Origin: Prillingera fragicola
Taxonomy: Eukaryota; Basidiomycota; Tremellomycetes; Trichosporonales; Trichosporonaceae
Length of the DNA: 64,000 bases
Reading direction: 5' to 3'
NCBI GenBank assembly: GCA_002335605.1
Contig: BEDY01000002.1
Span: 992,001 to 1,056,000 of the forward strand
The notes under the pieces were generated by a model. The model was not told the DNA's origin and made no database searches. It worked only from the letters and a program-made list of their open reading frames with translations. This document shows positions 35,918 to 47,870 of the stretch, piece by piece. Each line of letters starts with the position of its first letter. The stretch's first letter is position 1. The translations under genes and the position numbers were made by a program.

Positions 35918-38580
35918 TTACTCATCGAGCCACACCTGCGGTGCAGCAGGGAACCAATTGGACATGTTGTCCAGGGCCGACACATCGACTGATGACAATA
36001 AATTATCGTCGCCGGCTGGGAACCATGCTGAGAGATTCAGGTCCTGAGGCCAGAGACTGTCAGCTTGGTGGTTCTGGGCGCCCATTGGCGTGTTATGGCT
36101 GTTGCCGCTCGTGTTGCCGCTTCCCGTCGCTGCAGCAGCTGGGACCGCGTGCCCGGGGACAGCGAGCATTGGGCCTCCCTGTCCTGTGTGGTTTGTGTTG
36201 ACGACCTGGAGGGGGTCTTGCCACGGGAACGGGTTGAAGCCTGGGTACTGCTGCTGGAGAAGCTGCGTGGCGGCGGCGGCAGTGCCCTCGGAGATGGTCG
36301 GCGAGGGCTGGGTCTCAGACATTTGGGTGTATGGGAGAATGCCCTGTTGGCGAGCCTTGGCGAGCGTCCGGCGCAGGTTGTCCGCAAATGGCTTGACCGG
36401 GTCTGGAGTCAGTGAACGCACAAGAAGGGTCACTCACTGAGGGGCAGCTTGGCGAGGAGACGGTCAATGTCCAAACTGATCTGGAACAGGTCGCACACGT
36501 TCGGCAGGAGCTCTACCATGCGAATTAGGTAGCGTGCTGTGGCGACGATACCGACGTGAAAGTTGTGGTTGCCAAACTCGGACTCCTTCTCGAGGCGCTT
36601 GTTGCTCACAATACCTACGAGGAAGGCTCCCGCACGCAGAGCGGCGCTGACCCACTCTTGCCTTTCACGCGACAGAAGCGCGACGTCGCCATTCTTACGC
36701 ACACCTTGCCAAGCAGGCGAGTTGGCGTACATGATGGCGTAGGCACGCAGACTGTTGAGCTCGTTCATGTAAAAGTGGTCGGACGGAAGACCCAGGCGCT
36801 GATAGTACTCGAGCCAGTACTCATATACCGTCTCGACGCCGCGGTTGACCCGGCGCAACACCTCGTCTACCTCGGCCTGGTCCATGGCGCTAACAGAGTC
36901 ATACGGCCAGAACGCCATCTCACGGACCTCGCACAGCTCAATGGCCATGACCAGGCGTGAGTCGGCCAGGTTCGAGTACGGGTGGTCTACCAGCTCGCGT
37001 CCGTAGCGGCAGCGACCATTGGAGGAATGGAACGAGACTGGCAGCGCATTGTTAAACGACAGCTCGTAGGCCAGGCGGTTCAGCGCAAGCCACACTCGAG
37101 CTCCAACAACAAGCGGGCGCTGGCGCTCGAGCAGGTGGTTGGGCTGGCGCGAGTCGGTGCGGATCTTGTGCAGATACGGAAGACACCTGTAGAGACGCAT
37201 GTCGACGGCCAGTGCTACGGCATGCGAGCACGTTCGCCATGCGTGCTCAGAGTACGAGCACAGCACGGCGAGACCTTGGACTGTCTCGAGCGTCGACACG
37301 GGTGAGAACAGTGTCTCCTTGACCATTCCCTCGCACAGATCCTTGATGAGCTTGTGGCGCTCGCTAGGAGGGCCCGTGCTCTCGCGCTGACGGAGCCCCA
37401 CGAGAATGATGACCGTGATGCAGAACGGCGACCTGCGGCGGAGCGAGTCCCAGGTGTCATGCTCGGGATCGAAGACTGGAATGAACGGGGCGGCATACTT
37501 GTAGTATTGCTTCATGAGACTCCTTCCTTCCTCCTCGGAGCAGTAGCCCATGGCCACAGGGTCACTCGTCATGCGCAGTGGGTCGGGCTTCTCGCGAATC
37601 GGGCCGTTGCCCCATTCGGCGGAAACGTCATAGGCGACGCTTCCTCCAGGGGTACGGCGTCGCTTTGGTGCAGGACCGCGATCTCCAAGAGTCCGCGTGC
37701 GAGAGATGGGCGACTCGACACCTTGCGAGGTGAAATGGGCCTCCTCTTCACGCCTCGTAAAGTGCTTGAATGGCTCACTCTGAATGGCCGACTCGATCGG
37801 GTCTTCCTCTGACAGCGAATCCACGCTGTCTGAGCGTGATCGAGCAGATCGTGCGGGGGCCTTGACAGCCTGGCCCGCGAGAGGACCTGACGCCGGGCCA
37901 GGCGGAAGGGAGGACGCGGAGAGCGGGGCATCGTGCGGCTGACGAGACCATGGCGTAGAGCTCAGACTGGAGAAGGACGGGGACCGGGGGAGGACTGACG
38001 GTGGCCCAAAGGTGGACGAGTCTCGTGTTGCTGCCACAGGGCGGTTGGGAAGAGAGTCCTGTCGCCGAACAGCGTCAGTGTGTGTTCTCGGCGAGCCGCT
38101 CTCTGGGTGCCCATCGGACGGTGTGCCCGCTGGTGGCCGAGCTAGACCAATGAGCAGTGAGCTCATCTCATCCAGCTTCTGGTAGATGCCCGAGACGTGT
38201 CCCTCCAGCTGGTCGATACGGCTACATGGTCAGTGGCATCTCGGGTGCACGGCTCACCTCTTGGTTGCTTCTGTTTCCTCCAGGATGGCACGGGGAATGG
38301 GCGGCATGGCAAAGCGGCATTGTAGCTTCATGTGCTTGCATCGTTTGCACGGGGGGTTCTCCTTGCCTATGCACTTGATCTTCATCTTGCGACACGCATC
38401 CTGTTGGGTCAGTGGCACCATCTTGGGTGTAAACACTCACGCAAGCCGCGCCTGCACAAGTCAGCGTCGAAACAGCGTCATCATCTAGTACTCACGACTC
38501 GCAAGGTCAGCTTTGGCGTTCTCTTCGGCCGAGTATACCACTTCGTCGTACGGCATGTCCTTTCTTTCGAGTCCTGACAT
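35918..38580 (-). CDS. Zn2Cys6 transcription factor with fungal-specific TF domain
   Basis: Five exons (38580-38496, 38451-38441, 38400-38258, 38221-36438, 36402-35918) give 835 residues. The zinc cluster is C32-x2-C35-x6-C42-x7-C50-x2-C53-x6-C60. The first cysteine is the last codon of the 11-nt second exon; the rest lie in exon 3. A coiled-coil (RIDQLEGHVSGIYQKLDEM) follows as the dimerisation element, then a Ser/Pro-rich linker and the fungal-specific middle homology region (about 230-600, with GYCSEEEGRSLMKQYYKY and HKLIKDLCEGMV). The tail is Gln/Asn/Pro-rich and ends WFPAAPQVWLDE, a plausible activation region. It should be a nuclear regulator. Targets are unknown, and it sits next to neither an obvious pathway nor a transporter. 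Confidence 0.9.
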
Positions 38581-39434
38581 GATTGCGAATGTAATGAGAT
38601 GTAATGAGACGCACGAATGCGTTTGAACAGAATGGAGAGAAGGACTGCGGCGGAGGGATGGCGTTGAATGGCAGGGTAAGCAGTGGGTGGGTGGGCTGCG
38701 GCGGCATCTCTCCGGATACACCGGAAGTAAGGGCCCATCTGGGCGGCAGTTGCTCCGGTCCCTCTTTGCTCACGCGACAACATTCTGCGCTATTGGTCAC
38801 AGTACACAGTGTCCGACCAACATTTAATCGTTATCTGCGCTGTACATGGACCCGGTGCAGTGGCCGGTGACCGAGTGCCGAGTGATGCTCGCTATGCGGC
38901 ATGCGCAGTAGCATGTGTTTAGCGCAGAGAGCAGAGAGCCTTAGTGCTCGGTGAGCAACGTGTGCCCTGAACCTTGAGCTGCCAATTGAGCATGTCTGGG
39001 GGTATGTTATATGTGGCCTGTGGCTTCAGCTCGCCGGGAGCAGCAAACCTCGCGGCCTCGCGATGACACTGGTAAGAATTAATGGGCCGTACTTTGGACT
39101 TGAGTGACAATGGGCGTAGACAACTTTACGAGAATTGATCTTAACCGCTTACTCACTGTTGCGCTGGAGCCGCACAGCTCATGGAGGAGGCCGTCAAGGA
39201 TGGTATGTTGAAAGACCGACTGACGTTAACAACATGAAGAGCTTGACATTCTGATAAATCATGTTAGAGTAGTCGTGGTGGAGTAGAGGGCGCATGCAGG
39301 TCCAGAGCACACGATGCAGTCAACCACCTTCTCTTGCGCCCCTCTGCCACGTCCTTTTCACGCCTTGTTGCTGGCCACTTTACTCTTCACTCTTTCCTAC
39401 AAACTACAGCAACAACCTTACCTCGATTAGCATC
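38581..39434. other. Divergent intergenic region
   Basis: This is promoter space between the Zn2Cys6 gene (-) and the small broken gene (+). I see no further coding signal. Confidence 0.6.
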
Positions 39435-39909
39435 ATGAGCGCCACAACCTCCACCACTCTTCTCGCCCCCGACGAGGTTCGTGCCAAGTATGCCGAGACT
39501 CTTGGACGTTTCATCTGCGGCGGCCTCGAAGGCAACGAGGACGTCTCTCCCCACCCTCCTGCCTGGGTTACCGCCTTTGCCAAAGGCGAACAGGATGAGC
39601 AGGCAGGCCTGGCCTTTCAGATTGTAAGCACACACTATACCCTTTGCCCCTGCCTTGTTCTGACAAGGTAGCTGTTCCTCAAAAAGTCGGCCCACAAGCT
39701 CACCGATGTCCAAGTGATGGCAAACTATGCTGTGCTCGTCAACGATGTTCCGCCCATGTTACGTGCTGAAGTCTTGTCGAGGAGTACGAGGCCGAGCAGC
39801 GTCGGTCAGTCCAACCTGTGGTCTGTGCTCGTGCTGACTGCCCAGTGAGGGCGCTGCCGCCACTAGCGCCAGTAGCAAGGCTGATGAGGCCAAGGGCGCG
39901 TCCAAGTAG
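39435..39909 (+). pseudogene. Small gene with apparent frameshift
   Basis: Exon 1 (39435-39623) encodes 63 protein-like residues starting MSATTSTTLLAPDEVRAKY. It splices (GTAAGC to TAG) to a second exon from 39672 that opens LFLKKSAHKLTDVQVMANYAVLVNDVPP. Near 39755-39775 the frame breaks. The sensible continuation EEYEAEQR lies in another frame; it ends in a good donor at 39805 and splices to 39846, giving EGAAATSASSKADEAKGASK and a stop at 39907-39909. The first frame instead runs through the donor to a stop at 39848. No intron I can find joins the two frames. A one-base loss (real or a sequencing error) would explain it. I do not recognise the family. Confidence 0.55.
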
Positions 39910-40163
39910 TGTCTGTAGACAGCTTGACTACATAGGCTACAACGGGGCCGGCTTCATGGCGGCGTATCATATGCCTTTGGATGAATACTGGTACAGCACA
40001 CTATCATGTCTGAGTGTCACTGTCGCACATCCTGCGTCAATAGCCTTCTTACGTTGCCCCCGGGCTTAGGATCTGCACACACGTCTCTGCATATACAATT
40101 GACTGCCAGCTACTGAATAGCTGCTTGGATCCCCCTCCTATGCGAATTGTAAGGCGCATTTCC

Positions 40164-42879
40164 TTACTGCTTGCCAGTGACGACGCTGATGATCGACTCG
40201 ACAACCTCGGGCTTCTCCATGGTAGAGAGGTCACCAAGGGTGTCGGTCTCCTTGCTAACAATCTTGCGCAGGACACGACGCATAATCTTGCCGGAGCGGG
40301 TCTTGGGAAGGTCGCTAACAAGGAAGATCTTCTTGGGGGCGGCGAAGGGACCAATGACCTTGCGGACCTGGATCGAGAGCTCCTTGACGAGGTCGGGCTC
40401 CGAGGTGCTCTTGAGGTCATACTCGGGCTTCATGCACACAAAGGCGTAGACAGCCTGGCCAGTAATGTCGTCGGCGGCACCAACAACGGCGGTCTCGGCG
40501 ACACCCTTGTGGAGGATGAGAGCCGACTCGACCTCGGCGGTGGAGAGACGGTGGCCTGAGGGGTTAGCACAATCCAGGGTCAGGCACTAATGGGCGGGGG
40601 CTATTTAAGCTTGGCTGGGCGATCAAACAGATCCACCCAGAAAAGTGGAGGCAAAGTGGAGGTGTGTCACCTCTATCATTCGACCTCCATCCTTCGACTC
40701 GTAGTCTCAAGCTCTCAAGCTCTCGGGCTGGAGGTGGCACACCTCCATCTTTGGACGCGTAGTCTCCAGCTCTCCAGCTCTTGAGCCATGCAAGTTGGGC
40801 CATAGGTCTCAAAAACTCACCGGAAACGTTGATAACGTCGTCAACGCGACCTTTGATCCACAGGTAGCCGTCTTCATCTGCATGTCAGCGTGTACATCGT
40901 TAAAAAAACCCACCCTTAGAAGCCGAATCACCAAAAAAGAAACGTCCTGGATAGGGCTTAAAGTACGTCTCGAGGTACCTGTTGTGGTCGCCGTAGACCG
41001 TACGGGCGATAGAAGGCCAAGGCTTGTTGCAAACAAGGACACCTTCGACGTCATTGCCCTCAAGAACCTTGCCGGTGGTGGGGTCGACGATCTCGAGCTC
41101 AAAGCCGAAGAAGGGGAAGGTGGCCGATCCGGGCTTGGTCGAGGTGCATCCGGGAAGAGGGGCGATGACGTGTGAGCCAGTCTCGGTCATCCAGTAAGTG
41201 TCGACAATGGCGCACTCCTTCCTGCCGGCAAACTCGTTGTACCAGTGCCAGGCCTCGGGGTTGATGGGCTCACCGACCGTGCCGAGAACACGGAGCGACG
41301 AGAGGTCGTGGTTCTTGACGGCGTCCTCACCCATACGACGGAGAAGACGGATGGCGGTGGGGGCGGTGTAGAGCTGGGTAGCCTTCCACTTGTCAACAAA
41401 GTCCCAGTAGCGCGAGGCGTTGGGGTAGACGGGGGTCGACTCGAAGACGGTGGTCGAGGCACCGAGGCAGAGGGGACCGTAGACAATGTAGGTGTGGCCG
41501 GTAATCCATCCAACGTCGGCCATGCAGGCAAAGCGGTCGTCGGGGTGGACGTCAAAGACGTACTTGACGGTGAGGTAGGCACCGAGGAGGTAACCGGCGG
41601 TCGAGTGGACGACACCCTTGGGCTTACCAGTCGAACCCGAGGTGTAGAGGATGAAGAGGGGGTCCTCGGAGCTCATGCGCTCGCAGGGCGAGTACGAAGG
41701 AACCTTGGCGCACTCCTCGTCCCACCAGACGTCACGGCCAGCGGTCATGGGGACCTTGGCGCCAGTGCGGCGGAGGACAATGACCTTCTCGATGCCGGGG
41801 CACTCCTTGAGGGCGGCGTCAACAATGGCCTTGGTGGCGATCGACTTGCCACCACGGCGACCCTCGTCGGTGGTGATGAGGACCTTGCAGCCGCAGTCGT
41901 TGACACGGTCACGGAGCGACTCGGCGGAGAAACCGGCAAAGACGGCCGAGTGGACGGCACCGATACGGGCACAGGCCAGGAAGGCGGCAACAGCCTGCCA
42001 GGTCATGGGGAGGTAGATGGAGACAGAGTCACCCTTCTTGACGCCGTACGAGCGCATGACGTTGGCGAGACGGCAGGTCTCGTTGAAAAGCTCGGCAAAC
42101 GAGATAGCACGCGAGTCCGAAGGCTCGTCGGCCTCGTAGATGATGGCCGTCTTCTCGGGGTTGGCATAGTAGTGACGGTCGAGACAGTTGTAGGCAGCGT
42201 TCAGGGTGCCCTCGGGGCTGCAACGGTCAGCTCGTGAACAGTGCGTGATTGTGGTGATTCCAGTAAATCGTGGAAAAAGTGAGGGAAAAAGGATAAACAC
42301 ATGGATAAAAGTCGGGTGTATTAACTGGGACCCCGCAGCATGATTGCGTGAGACCTAGCACCACACGTCCATGGCAGCGAGGACGACTGCTGGGCATGCA
42401 TGAAGCTGCCGGCTCCCACACCACGGTGCACCTCCGACTGGGGAGGAGTTCGGGGCTCGGTACGCCGTCTTACGCAGTGAAGACCTTCGCACCATTACCA
42501 CCCCCAACAAAAGTCACCAGCCGTTTGGAACAGGCCAATGACGATGCGGGGTTTTTGAAATCATAATCATGTGCGATGGGAGGTGGGATGAATCTGCTAC
42601 TCACAACCACTGGACGTCGCCCTGCTCGAAACCACCGGCGCGGACAGTCTTGAAGTCTTCGTACCACGAGAGGCACTCGCGAGCCTTCTCAGCCCACCAC
42701 TTGTCCGAGTCGGGGCCGACCGACTTCTTGTACTCGGCCTCGTAGGCGGCGTAGTCGGGACCGATGAAGGGCTTGGGGTAGTCGCCCTTGCCCTGCACGC
42801 GCGAGGGAGGGGGGTACGAGTGAAGGTGGCCCTCGTGGGTGTCCTGGACACCAGTGTGGTGCACTGCGGTAGTAGCCAT
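40164..42879 (-). CDS. ACS1: Acetyl-CoA synthetase
   Basis: Four exons (42879-42605, 42217-40914, 40877-40821, 40555-40164) give 675 residues. The AMP-forming ligase signature [11 protein letters not shown] lies at 283-293, [12 protein letters not shown] and [17 protein letters not shown] follow, and the catalytic lysine regulated by acetylation in homologues is K635 in TRSGKIMRR. The enzyme makes acetyl-CoA from acetate, ATP and CoA in the cytosol/nucleus, supplying lipid synthesis and histone acetylation. Intron 1 is 387 nt and intron 3 is 265 nt, both long for the locus; intron 3 carries paired hairpin repeats. Codon use is strongly biased to C/G endings, suggesting high expression. No organelle targeting peptide is evident. 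Confidence 0.96.
40656..40782. repeat. Two imperfect direct repeats with hairpins in ACS intron 3
   Basis: Copy 1 (about 40656-40722) and copy 2 (about 40728-40782) each begin with a small perfect hairpin: GAGGTG-TGT-CACCTC at 40659-40673 and GGAGGTG-GCA-CACCTCC at 40730-40746. Each is followed by GTAGTCTC and CAAGCTCT/CCAGCTCT repeats. The copies differ by an insertion of about 12 bases and several substitutions. Confidence 0.75.
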
Positions 42880-45214
42880 TGTTTCGATAGATGTTACTCA
42901 GAGCAGAGATGTGCGGTGAGCCTGTGGGGAAAAGAGTCGTGCCAACAAAGAGTGGGGGCCCTTGATATACGAGCAGCTGGCGCGGTCAATTTGGGCATGA
43001 TCTTTACTCCGACTACGAGTGGCCAGTGGGCCTTAGCGTATAACACAGGGGGAGGCTGAGAGGGAGAGGGGAGGCGGCGGGGGACGAGGGGGAGCAAGGG
43101 GCGTGCAACGGCAGCGGAGGGCCAGCGGGGGTTGGGTGCGCCATCCGAACCTCCCCCCCGTCTTTGAGTCGCTTTCCGCGTGCAGGCTGGTACCTTTTGT
43201 CAGCGCTGTGGGTCTGCTGCCTGACAGCCGTGCACTTGTCATGCTCTGGTTGAGATTGCTCAGCGCCCAGTCCAGCCAGCCAGTCACAGAGACAGCATAG
43301 GATCTTCCGGCGTTCAGTCACCTCTGGGAGGGCCGCGGTCTTTCCTCCCTCTTGGACGACGACTGGCTCCGACACGTACATGAGCTGTCCTGCGTTCCCT
43401 GGATGGCTGAGGTTTCTTGCCTAAAGCGGCAGGTACTACGCCGTCGACCCGCCTGGCGACGTGAGCATGCCATCCCTGGCCATGCACCTTGGATGCTCGG
43501 GTACGCTTTTTACCGGTCCGATTTCCCCCACTGAATACCTCGACAATCGACACGGTCCTGACGTCCTGGGTGGCAGCGAGGCAGATCACTGTATCGACCA
43601 TCGGAGCAATCGGCCGACGGACACACCAACTCACCGACATCGACACCACACCCACTATACCCTCGCCGAGATTGTGACGACCCCACCCGTGCATGCCATG
43701 CACCCGAGTTGCCGGGTGGGCTCCATGCCCTGTATTCTTCTTTTTCTCACAATGCCAAGCCACACCTCACACACACGCGGGGGGGAAGAGCGGGGCTGCG
43801 TTGACAACTGCCGCCTCGGTCGTCACGCCGGCTTGCCTTTCTGGCCTTGTCTGGGCGCCAGGGCACTTGCTGCGGGGCTGCGTTGGCCCCCTATGGGTCC
43901 CCAGCCCCCACCCTCGATCTTGGACGATTTATGCGCCGGTCGTTGTTTCCTTTTACGCATTCGTTATCACTCGAGTGCGTAGAGCATGCATGGAGCCTGC
44001 TGGACGAGCGGGAAGACAACAAACTCCAGGGGAGTCAGAGACGCCGGAAAGTGGGGTCTTCCCTCATTGCACCCCACCTCTCGGACGTCTTTCGCCGCGA
44101 CCAACATGGTCGTAGGTGGGTCAGTCACCGAGTCTAACCCCGCACAGATGAAGCGATGGAGCGCTCCATCGATCACTACCTGGTCAGCAGATGCCACCAA
44201 GACTGTGCCGGACGCTTCAGTCAACTGGATGGTGTTTCGCTTGCCCGTCCTTCGGTCACGCGATGACACACACGGCACCACTCTGAGACATCTGGGCATC
44301 ACCAAAGCCAACGGACGTCACAACACCATGCCCCGCCGTTCTCGCCGTGGCGGCGACCAGGTTCCGCAGGTCCTGATGTCCCAGGAACAATAAGCCTCGG
44401 CTCGTCGGAGCTCGGGATATCGGGGCCGGGGGCCGACGAGGTGGCAGACATGTGTGCAGCTGACCTACCGAGCTGCACCGGTGCCACACGGTCCGCCTCG
44501 GCCAAAAGCCTCCGTGATAACGCTGCAGCCCTGGCCGACTCGGGCCGGATTTTCGTGGCGGATGGGCATCGGTCGTCGCCAGCATTGTTGTCCGATGCAC
44601 GCCGTCCCATGTGAACAGCCAAGACTTTTCTAAATCCACAATGGTATTAGTAGACGCAGCCAAGCTTGCGGGGAGAATACGGGACACCGATACGGGGCTA
44701 GCTTGCATAGTGACCGGTGTCACTTGATTGAACCGTCAGGATACCGCTCACATGTGCGGACGCCACGCCGACCCATGACCATCAGCAACGCCCAAACTGC
44801 CTCCTGATCAGCTCTTAAGACAGAGCCCCTGCTGCATGTGTGTGCCCTCTTCCTTTTGACCAGCTTGATATTGCTTCTACGCATTATGTTCACAAAAAGT
44901 CTATGCTTTGCACCAGCCACAGCTCTCTGCGGAAGGCATGCCCACCTGGCACCCCCGTCCGTCAATGCCGTTCAATGCCGTTGGGCACGCTTGCCATGAT
45001 GAGCTGGCCAATGTGGTCAACCTCAGAGTGGGTCTACTGTAGGCGCCGCCCTGTCGAAGACAAATGATACGTTGCATCCCATGCTACGCAGCGAAACATT
45101 CGCGTATCTTGTCTACAACCTGCTGTCCTACCCAACCAGTCCGCCCGTGCCCGAGTCTGTCTGGTGGGGGTGTCACCGTGTATACTGCTCACATTCACAT
45201 GGACTTGCGGTCAT
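42880..45214. other. Long intergenic region upstream of ACS
   Basis: This is 2.3 kb between the ACS start and the ammonium-transporter stop. It contains a C-run near 43154 and a GA/GC-rich ACS-proximal block at 43045-43120. A GGTTCAATC-like T-loop string near 44726 (minus) is not supported by other tRNA arms. No gene is recognised. Confidence 0.5.
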
Positions 45215-47087
45215 TCACACAGAAGTGGGCGCCGACGTGGAGCCAAGCTCGGCTGGCACGATCGAGGACCGCACGTCGCTGGTTCGGCGACTGTACGTGA
45301 CGTGGGGCGAGTGCTCGAACTCGCCGGCAGCCGACGTCGTGGCGCTGAGCACGGAGCCGACCCCGAACCCGCTCGCCTGCTGGGTTGACTCGTCAGACTT
45401 GTGACCCGTGGTCGCGGCCGGGGCGTCCGCGTCGTTGAAGCGATAGTCGGCAGGGAAGGCGAGGAGGGGTCCACCGGCCAGAGAGTAGGCCGCCTCGCCC
45501 GAGATGGCATCGTCGCCCACCAAGAGGATGGCCTCTGGGAAGCGAAGGGGAATGCGGAGGACGTGACGGATTCCCAGCAGGATAAGCGAGGTCCACGCCA
45601 CGTTCCAGCCAATGACAAAGACGGCGGCCACCATCTGGATTCCGATGAGGCGCGGGTTGCCTGCGATGGCGCCACCTTGACGGAGACCAAAGGCTTGCGT
45701 CCCTTGATCAGAAGCGCTGGAGAGTAAGACATGAACCATGGGCGGGGGGGCTTACAAGATGCCAGTGAGGACGCCGCCCAGGGCGCCGGCGACCAGGTGG
45801 GTGTGGATGCCTCCGAGGGTGTCATCGACGTAACACAGTGGAGCTTTGCGGCCGAGAATGTTCATGGTCGCCCATGGGATGCTACCGCCCAGAACTCCCA
45901 TGACGACGGCGGCCCAGCCGGGGACGACGCCAGCGCCGGGGGTGATGACCACGAGACCAGTGATCATGCCCTGTACCGAGCCGATCAAGGTTGGCTTGCG
46001 GTAGTAGATGGTGTCGAGGGAACTCCACACGAGGATTGCGACTGCGGCACAAATGTTGGTGTTGAGGACGGCCGCGCTCGCACTTGCGTTGGCCATGAAC
46101 TGCATGTCAGATACGTCTGCCAAACACACTCACTGGTCCACCACCATTGAAGCCAGTCCAACCGACCCAGATGATGCTGGCACCCGTCAAGACGAACCCA
46201 AGATTGCTGGGGCGATGATCAATCAAGTCGTTGACATGACGAGGGCCAACCCAGGCTGCCGCCACGAAACCAGCCGCCCCAGACGAGACGTGCACGATGA
46301 ATCCACCGGTGTAGTCGATCACACCCAGGCGCGCCAGGAAGCCACCTCCCCAGTGACTAAAGCATACTGGACAGTACGAGAGGATGAGCCAGAGAGGGGT
46401 GAAGATGATCCAGGCGAGCAGGTTCATGCGTCCGACAACCGCACCGGCGATGATTACTAGCGTCATTGCACTGGGAATCAGCTACAGCCAGCACAAGGGT
46501 ACGTACGCAAACCCAAACTGGTAGTAGCTGACAGTCAGCAAACTGTGCATCAGCCAGAGAAACTCACACCATGGTCGCGAGGGGAAAGTCCTGCCGAATG
46601 CCCTCGGCGGGGATAATGCTGCGCGAGAGCATGGTCCCCATACCGAGAACGGGCTTGGGAACGCCGCACAGAGGAATCCATTCCTCACCAAAGGCCACTG
46701 CTCGTCAGCGAGAGCCCGTACATATCCACCATACTGTTGTATCCAAATAGTACCCAGACGACGAGTACGGCGGCAAAGGCGTAGAAACCCATGTACATCG
46801 AATTGATGACCCACTTGGCCTTGCTGAGGCCAGCGTACAGGAGCAAAATACCTGGGACGGACTGGAGGCAGACCAGTGCAGCAGCAGTCTAAAAGTCAGC
46901 ATCGTTGTTGCGGGGAGAAATGGCGAGCACTGGCACTCACGAGCTGCCACGCTTGATCACCGTGTCGGATGGCGTCGTCCCACGGCCCGGTGCTGGTATT
47001 CATGGTGCGCGCAAAGCCCGTATCAATGTCCTCGAGCGGCGCTACACTCGGGTGGAGGCGCGGAAAGAGCTTGGGGTCCAGATACAT
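45215..47087 (-). CDS. Ammonium transporter (Amt/Mep family)
   Basis: Seven exons (47087-46941, 46888-46735, 46697-46568, 46527-46507, 46470-46134, 46099-45756, 45716-45215) give 544 residues with about 11 membrane spans. The family signature [20 protein letters not shown] carries the first pore histidine; [15 protein letters not shown] carries the second. It moves ammonium into the cell across the plasma membrane. The cytosolic C-tail is Ser/Thr/Ala-rich as in Mep proteins. Intron 2 is only 37 nt and exon 4 only 21 nt (YYQFGFA segment), both needed to keep the spans continuous. An upstream in-frame ATG at 47159 exists but the 47087 start gives a better N-terminus. A TGATAG (HGATAR, GATA-factor type) sits 160 bp upstream; nitrogen control is plausible but rests on one site. 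Confidence 0.93.
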
Positions 47088-47870
47088 GGTGGTTGATGTG
47101 ATTGAGAGGTGATTGTCGCCAGTGGATTGTCGCCACTTGTTATAGATGTCCACATTCACCCACCCTCACACTGCAGACACTGTGCCCACCATTGCGTGCG
47201 TGCCCTGCTCCCTTCACTGTCCCAGGTGCCAGGAATGAGGAATGAATGATAGTGGTGTGAGTTTTCGCATCGAAACAAATGGATGTGGGCGTGTGAGACG
47301 TTTCAAGTCACTGGCGACTAGCGTGTACCGCAAGGGCGTGCACACTAGCTGTCCGAGACACTTGTCGCTCCACTGTCTACATGTGTCCACTCCGAACCCA
47401 CATCTTGTCATGCGCATGCCCTCTTCAAGGTCTGAGGCTCCTTCGGATCCTGCGTAGAGTGGGACAGTGCCCGACAATTCTTGGCAGTCACGCCATACAG
47501 ATACCGAGCACCCGACCGCCATGCCCGGACTACTACGTTTATCTCGAAGGCATCGCCGGCCCCGAGGCCCCGAGTTGAGAGTGGGTTCTCTTCTCCGCAG
47601 CGCCGAAGTTGCCCGGCACCGATCCCAGACCCCCGGCCCGCCCTGTCGATCGTTACTAGTGCAAGTGTTCATGCCACTCTGTTGCCGACATCTCTATTAT
47701 CCCCTGTCCCCAGGTCGTTATCCCTGCTCCCCCGCCTCCACCATTCTCGTCTCCGCTCACTGCCCCTCCACCAGCCCTCCACCACTGACACCCTCTCCTC
47801 TCGCCTATTTGAGTCGCCAAATTCGCCATTGCCATTCCATCGGTCTAATGTCGGGCTCCTCAGTGGGCAT
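47088..47870. other. Ammonium transporter upstream region
   Basis: This is the promoter side of the transporter and the 3' flank of the DUF726 gene's neighbour strand. One HGATAR match lies at 47247-47252. No ORF is supported. Confidence 0.55.

Noticed and set aside
41245..42237. 330-codon plus-strand frame inside the acetyl-CoA synthetase gene
   Set aside because: Gly/Val/Asp-rich shadow created by the strong codon bias of the real gene on the other strand.
44715..44745. GGTTCAATC on the minus strand resembling a tRNA T loop
   Set aside because: The flanking bases do not form a T stem and no other arms are present.
40164..47087. A metabolic gene cluster (acetyl-CoA synthetase, ammonium transporter, dicarboxylate carrier, Zn2Cys6 regulator)
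   Set aside because: The genes are separated by 2 kb gaps, have no biosynthetic core enzyme among them and are ordinary primary-metabolism genes.
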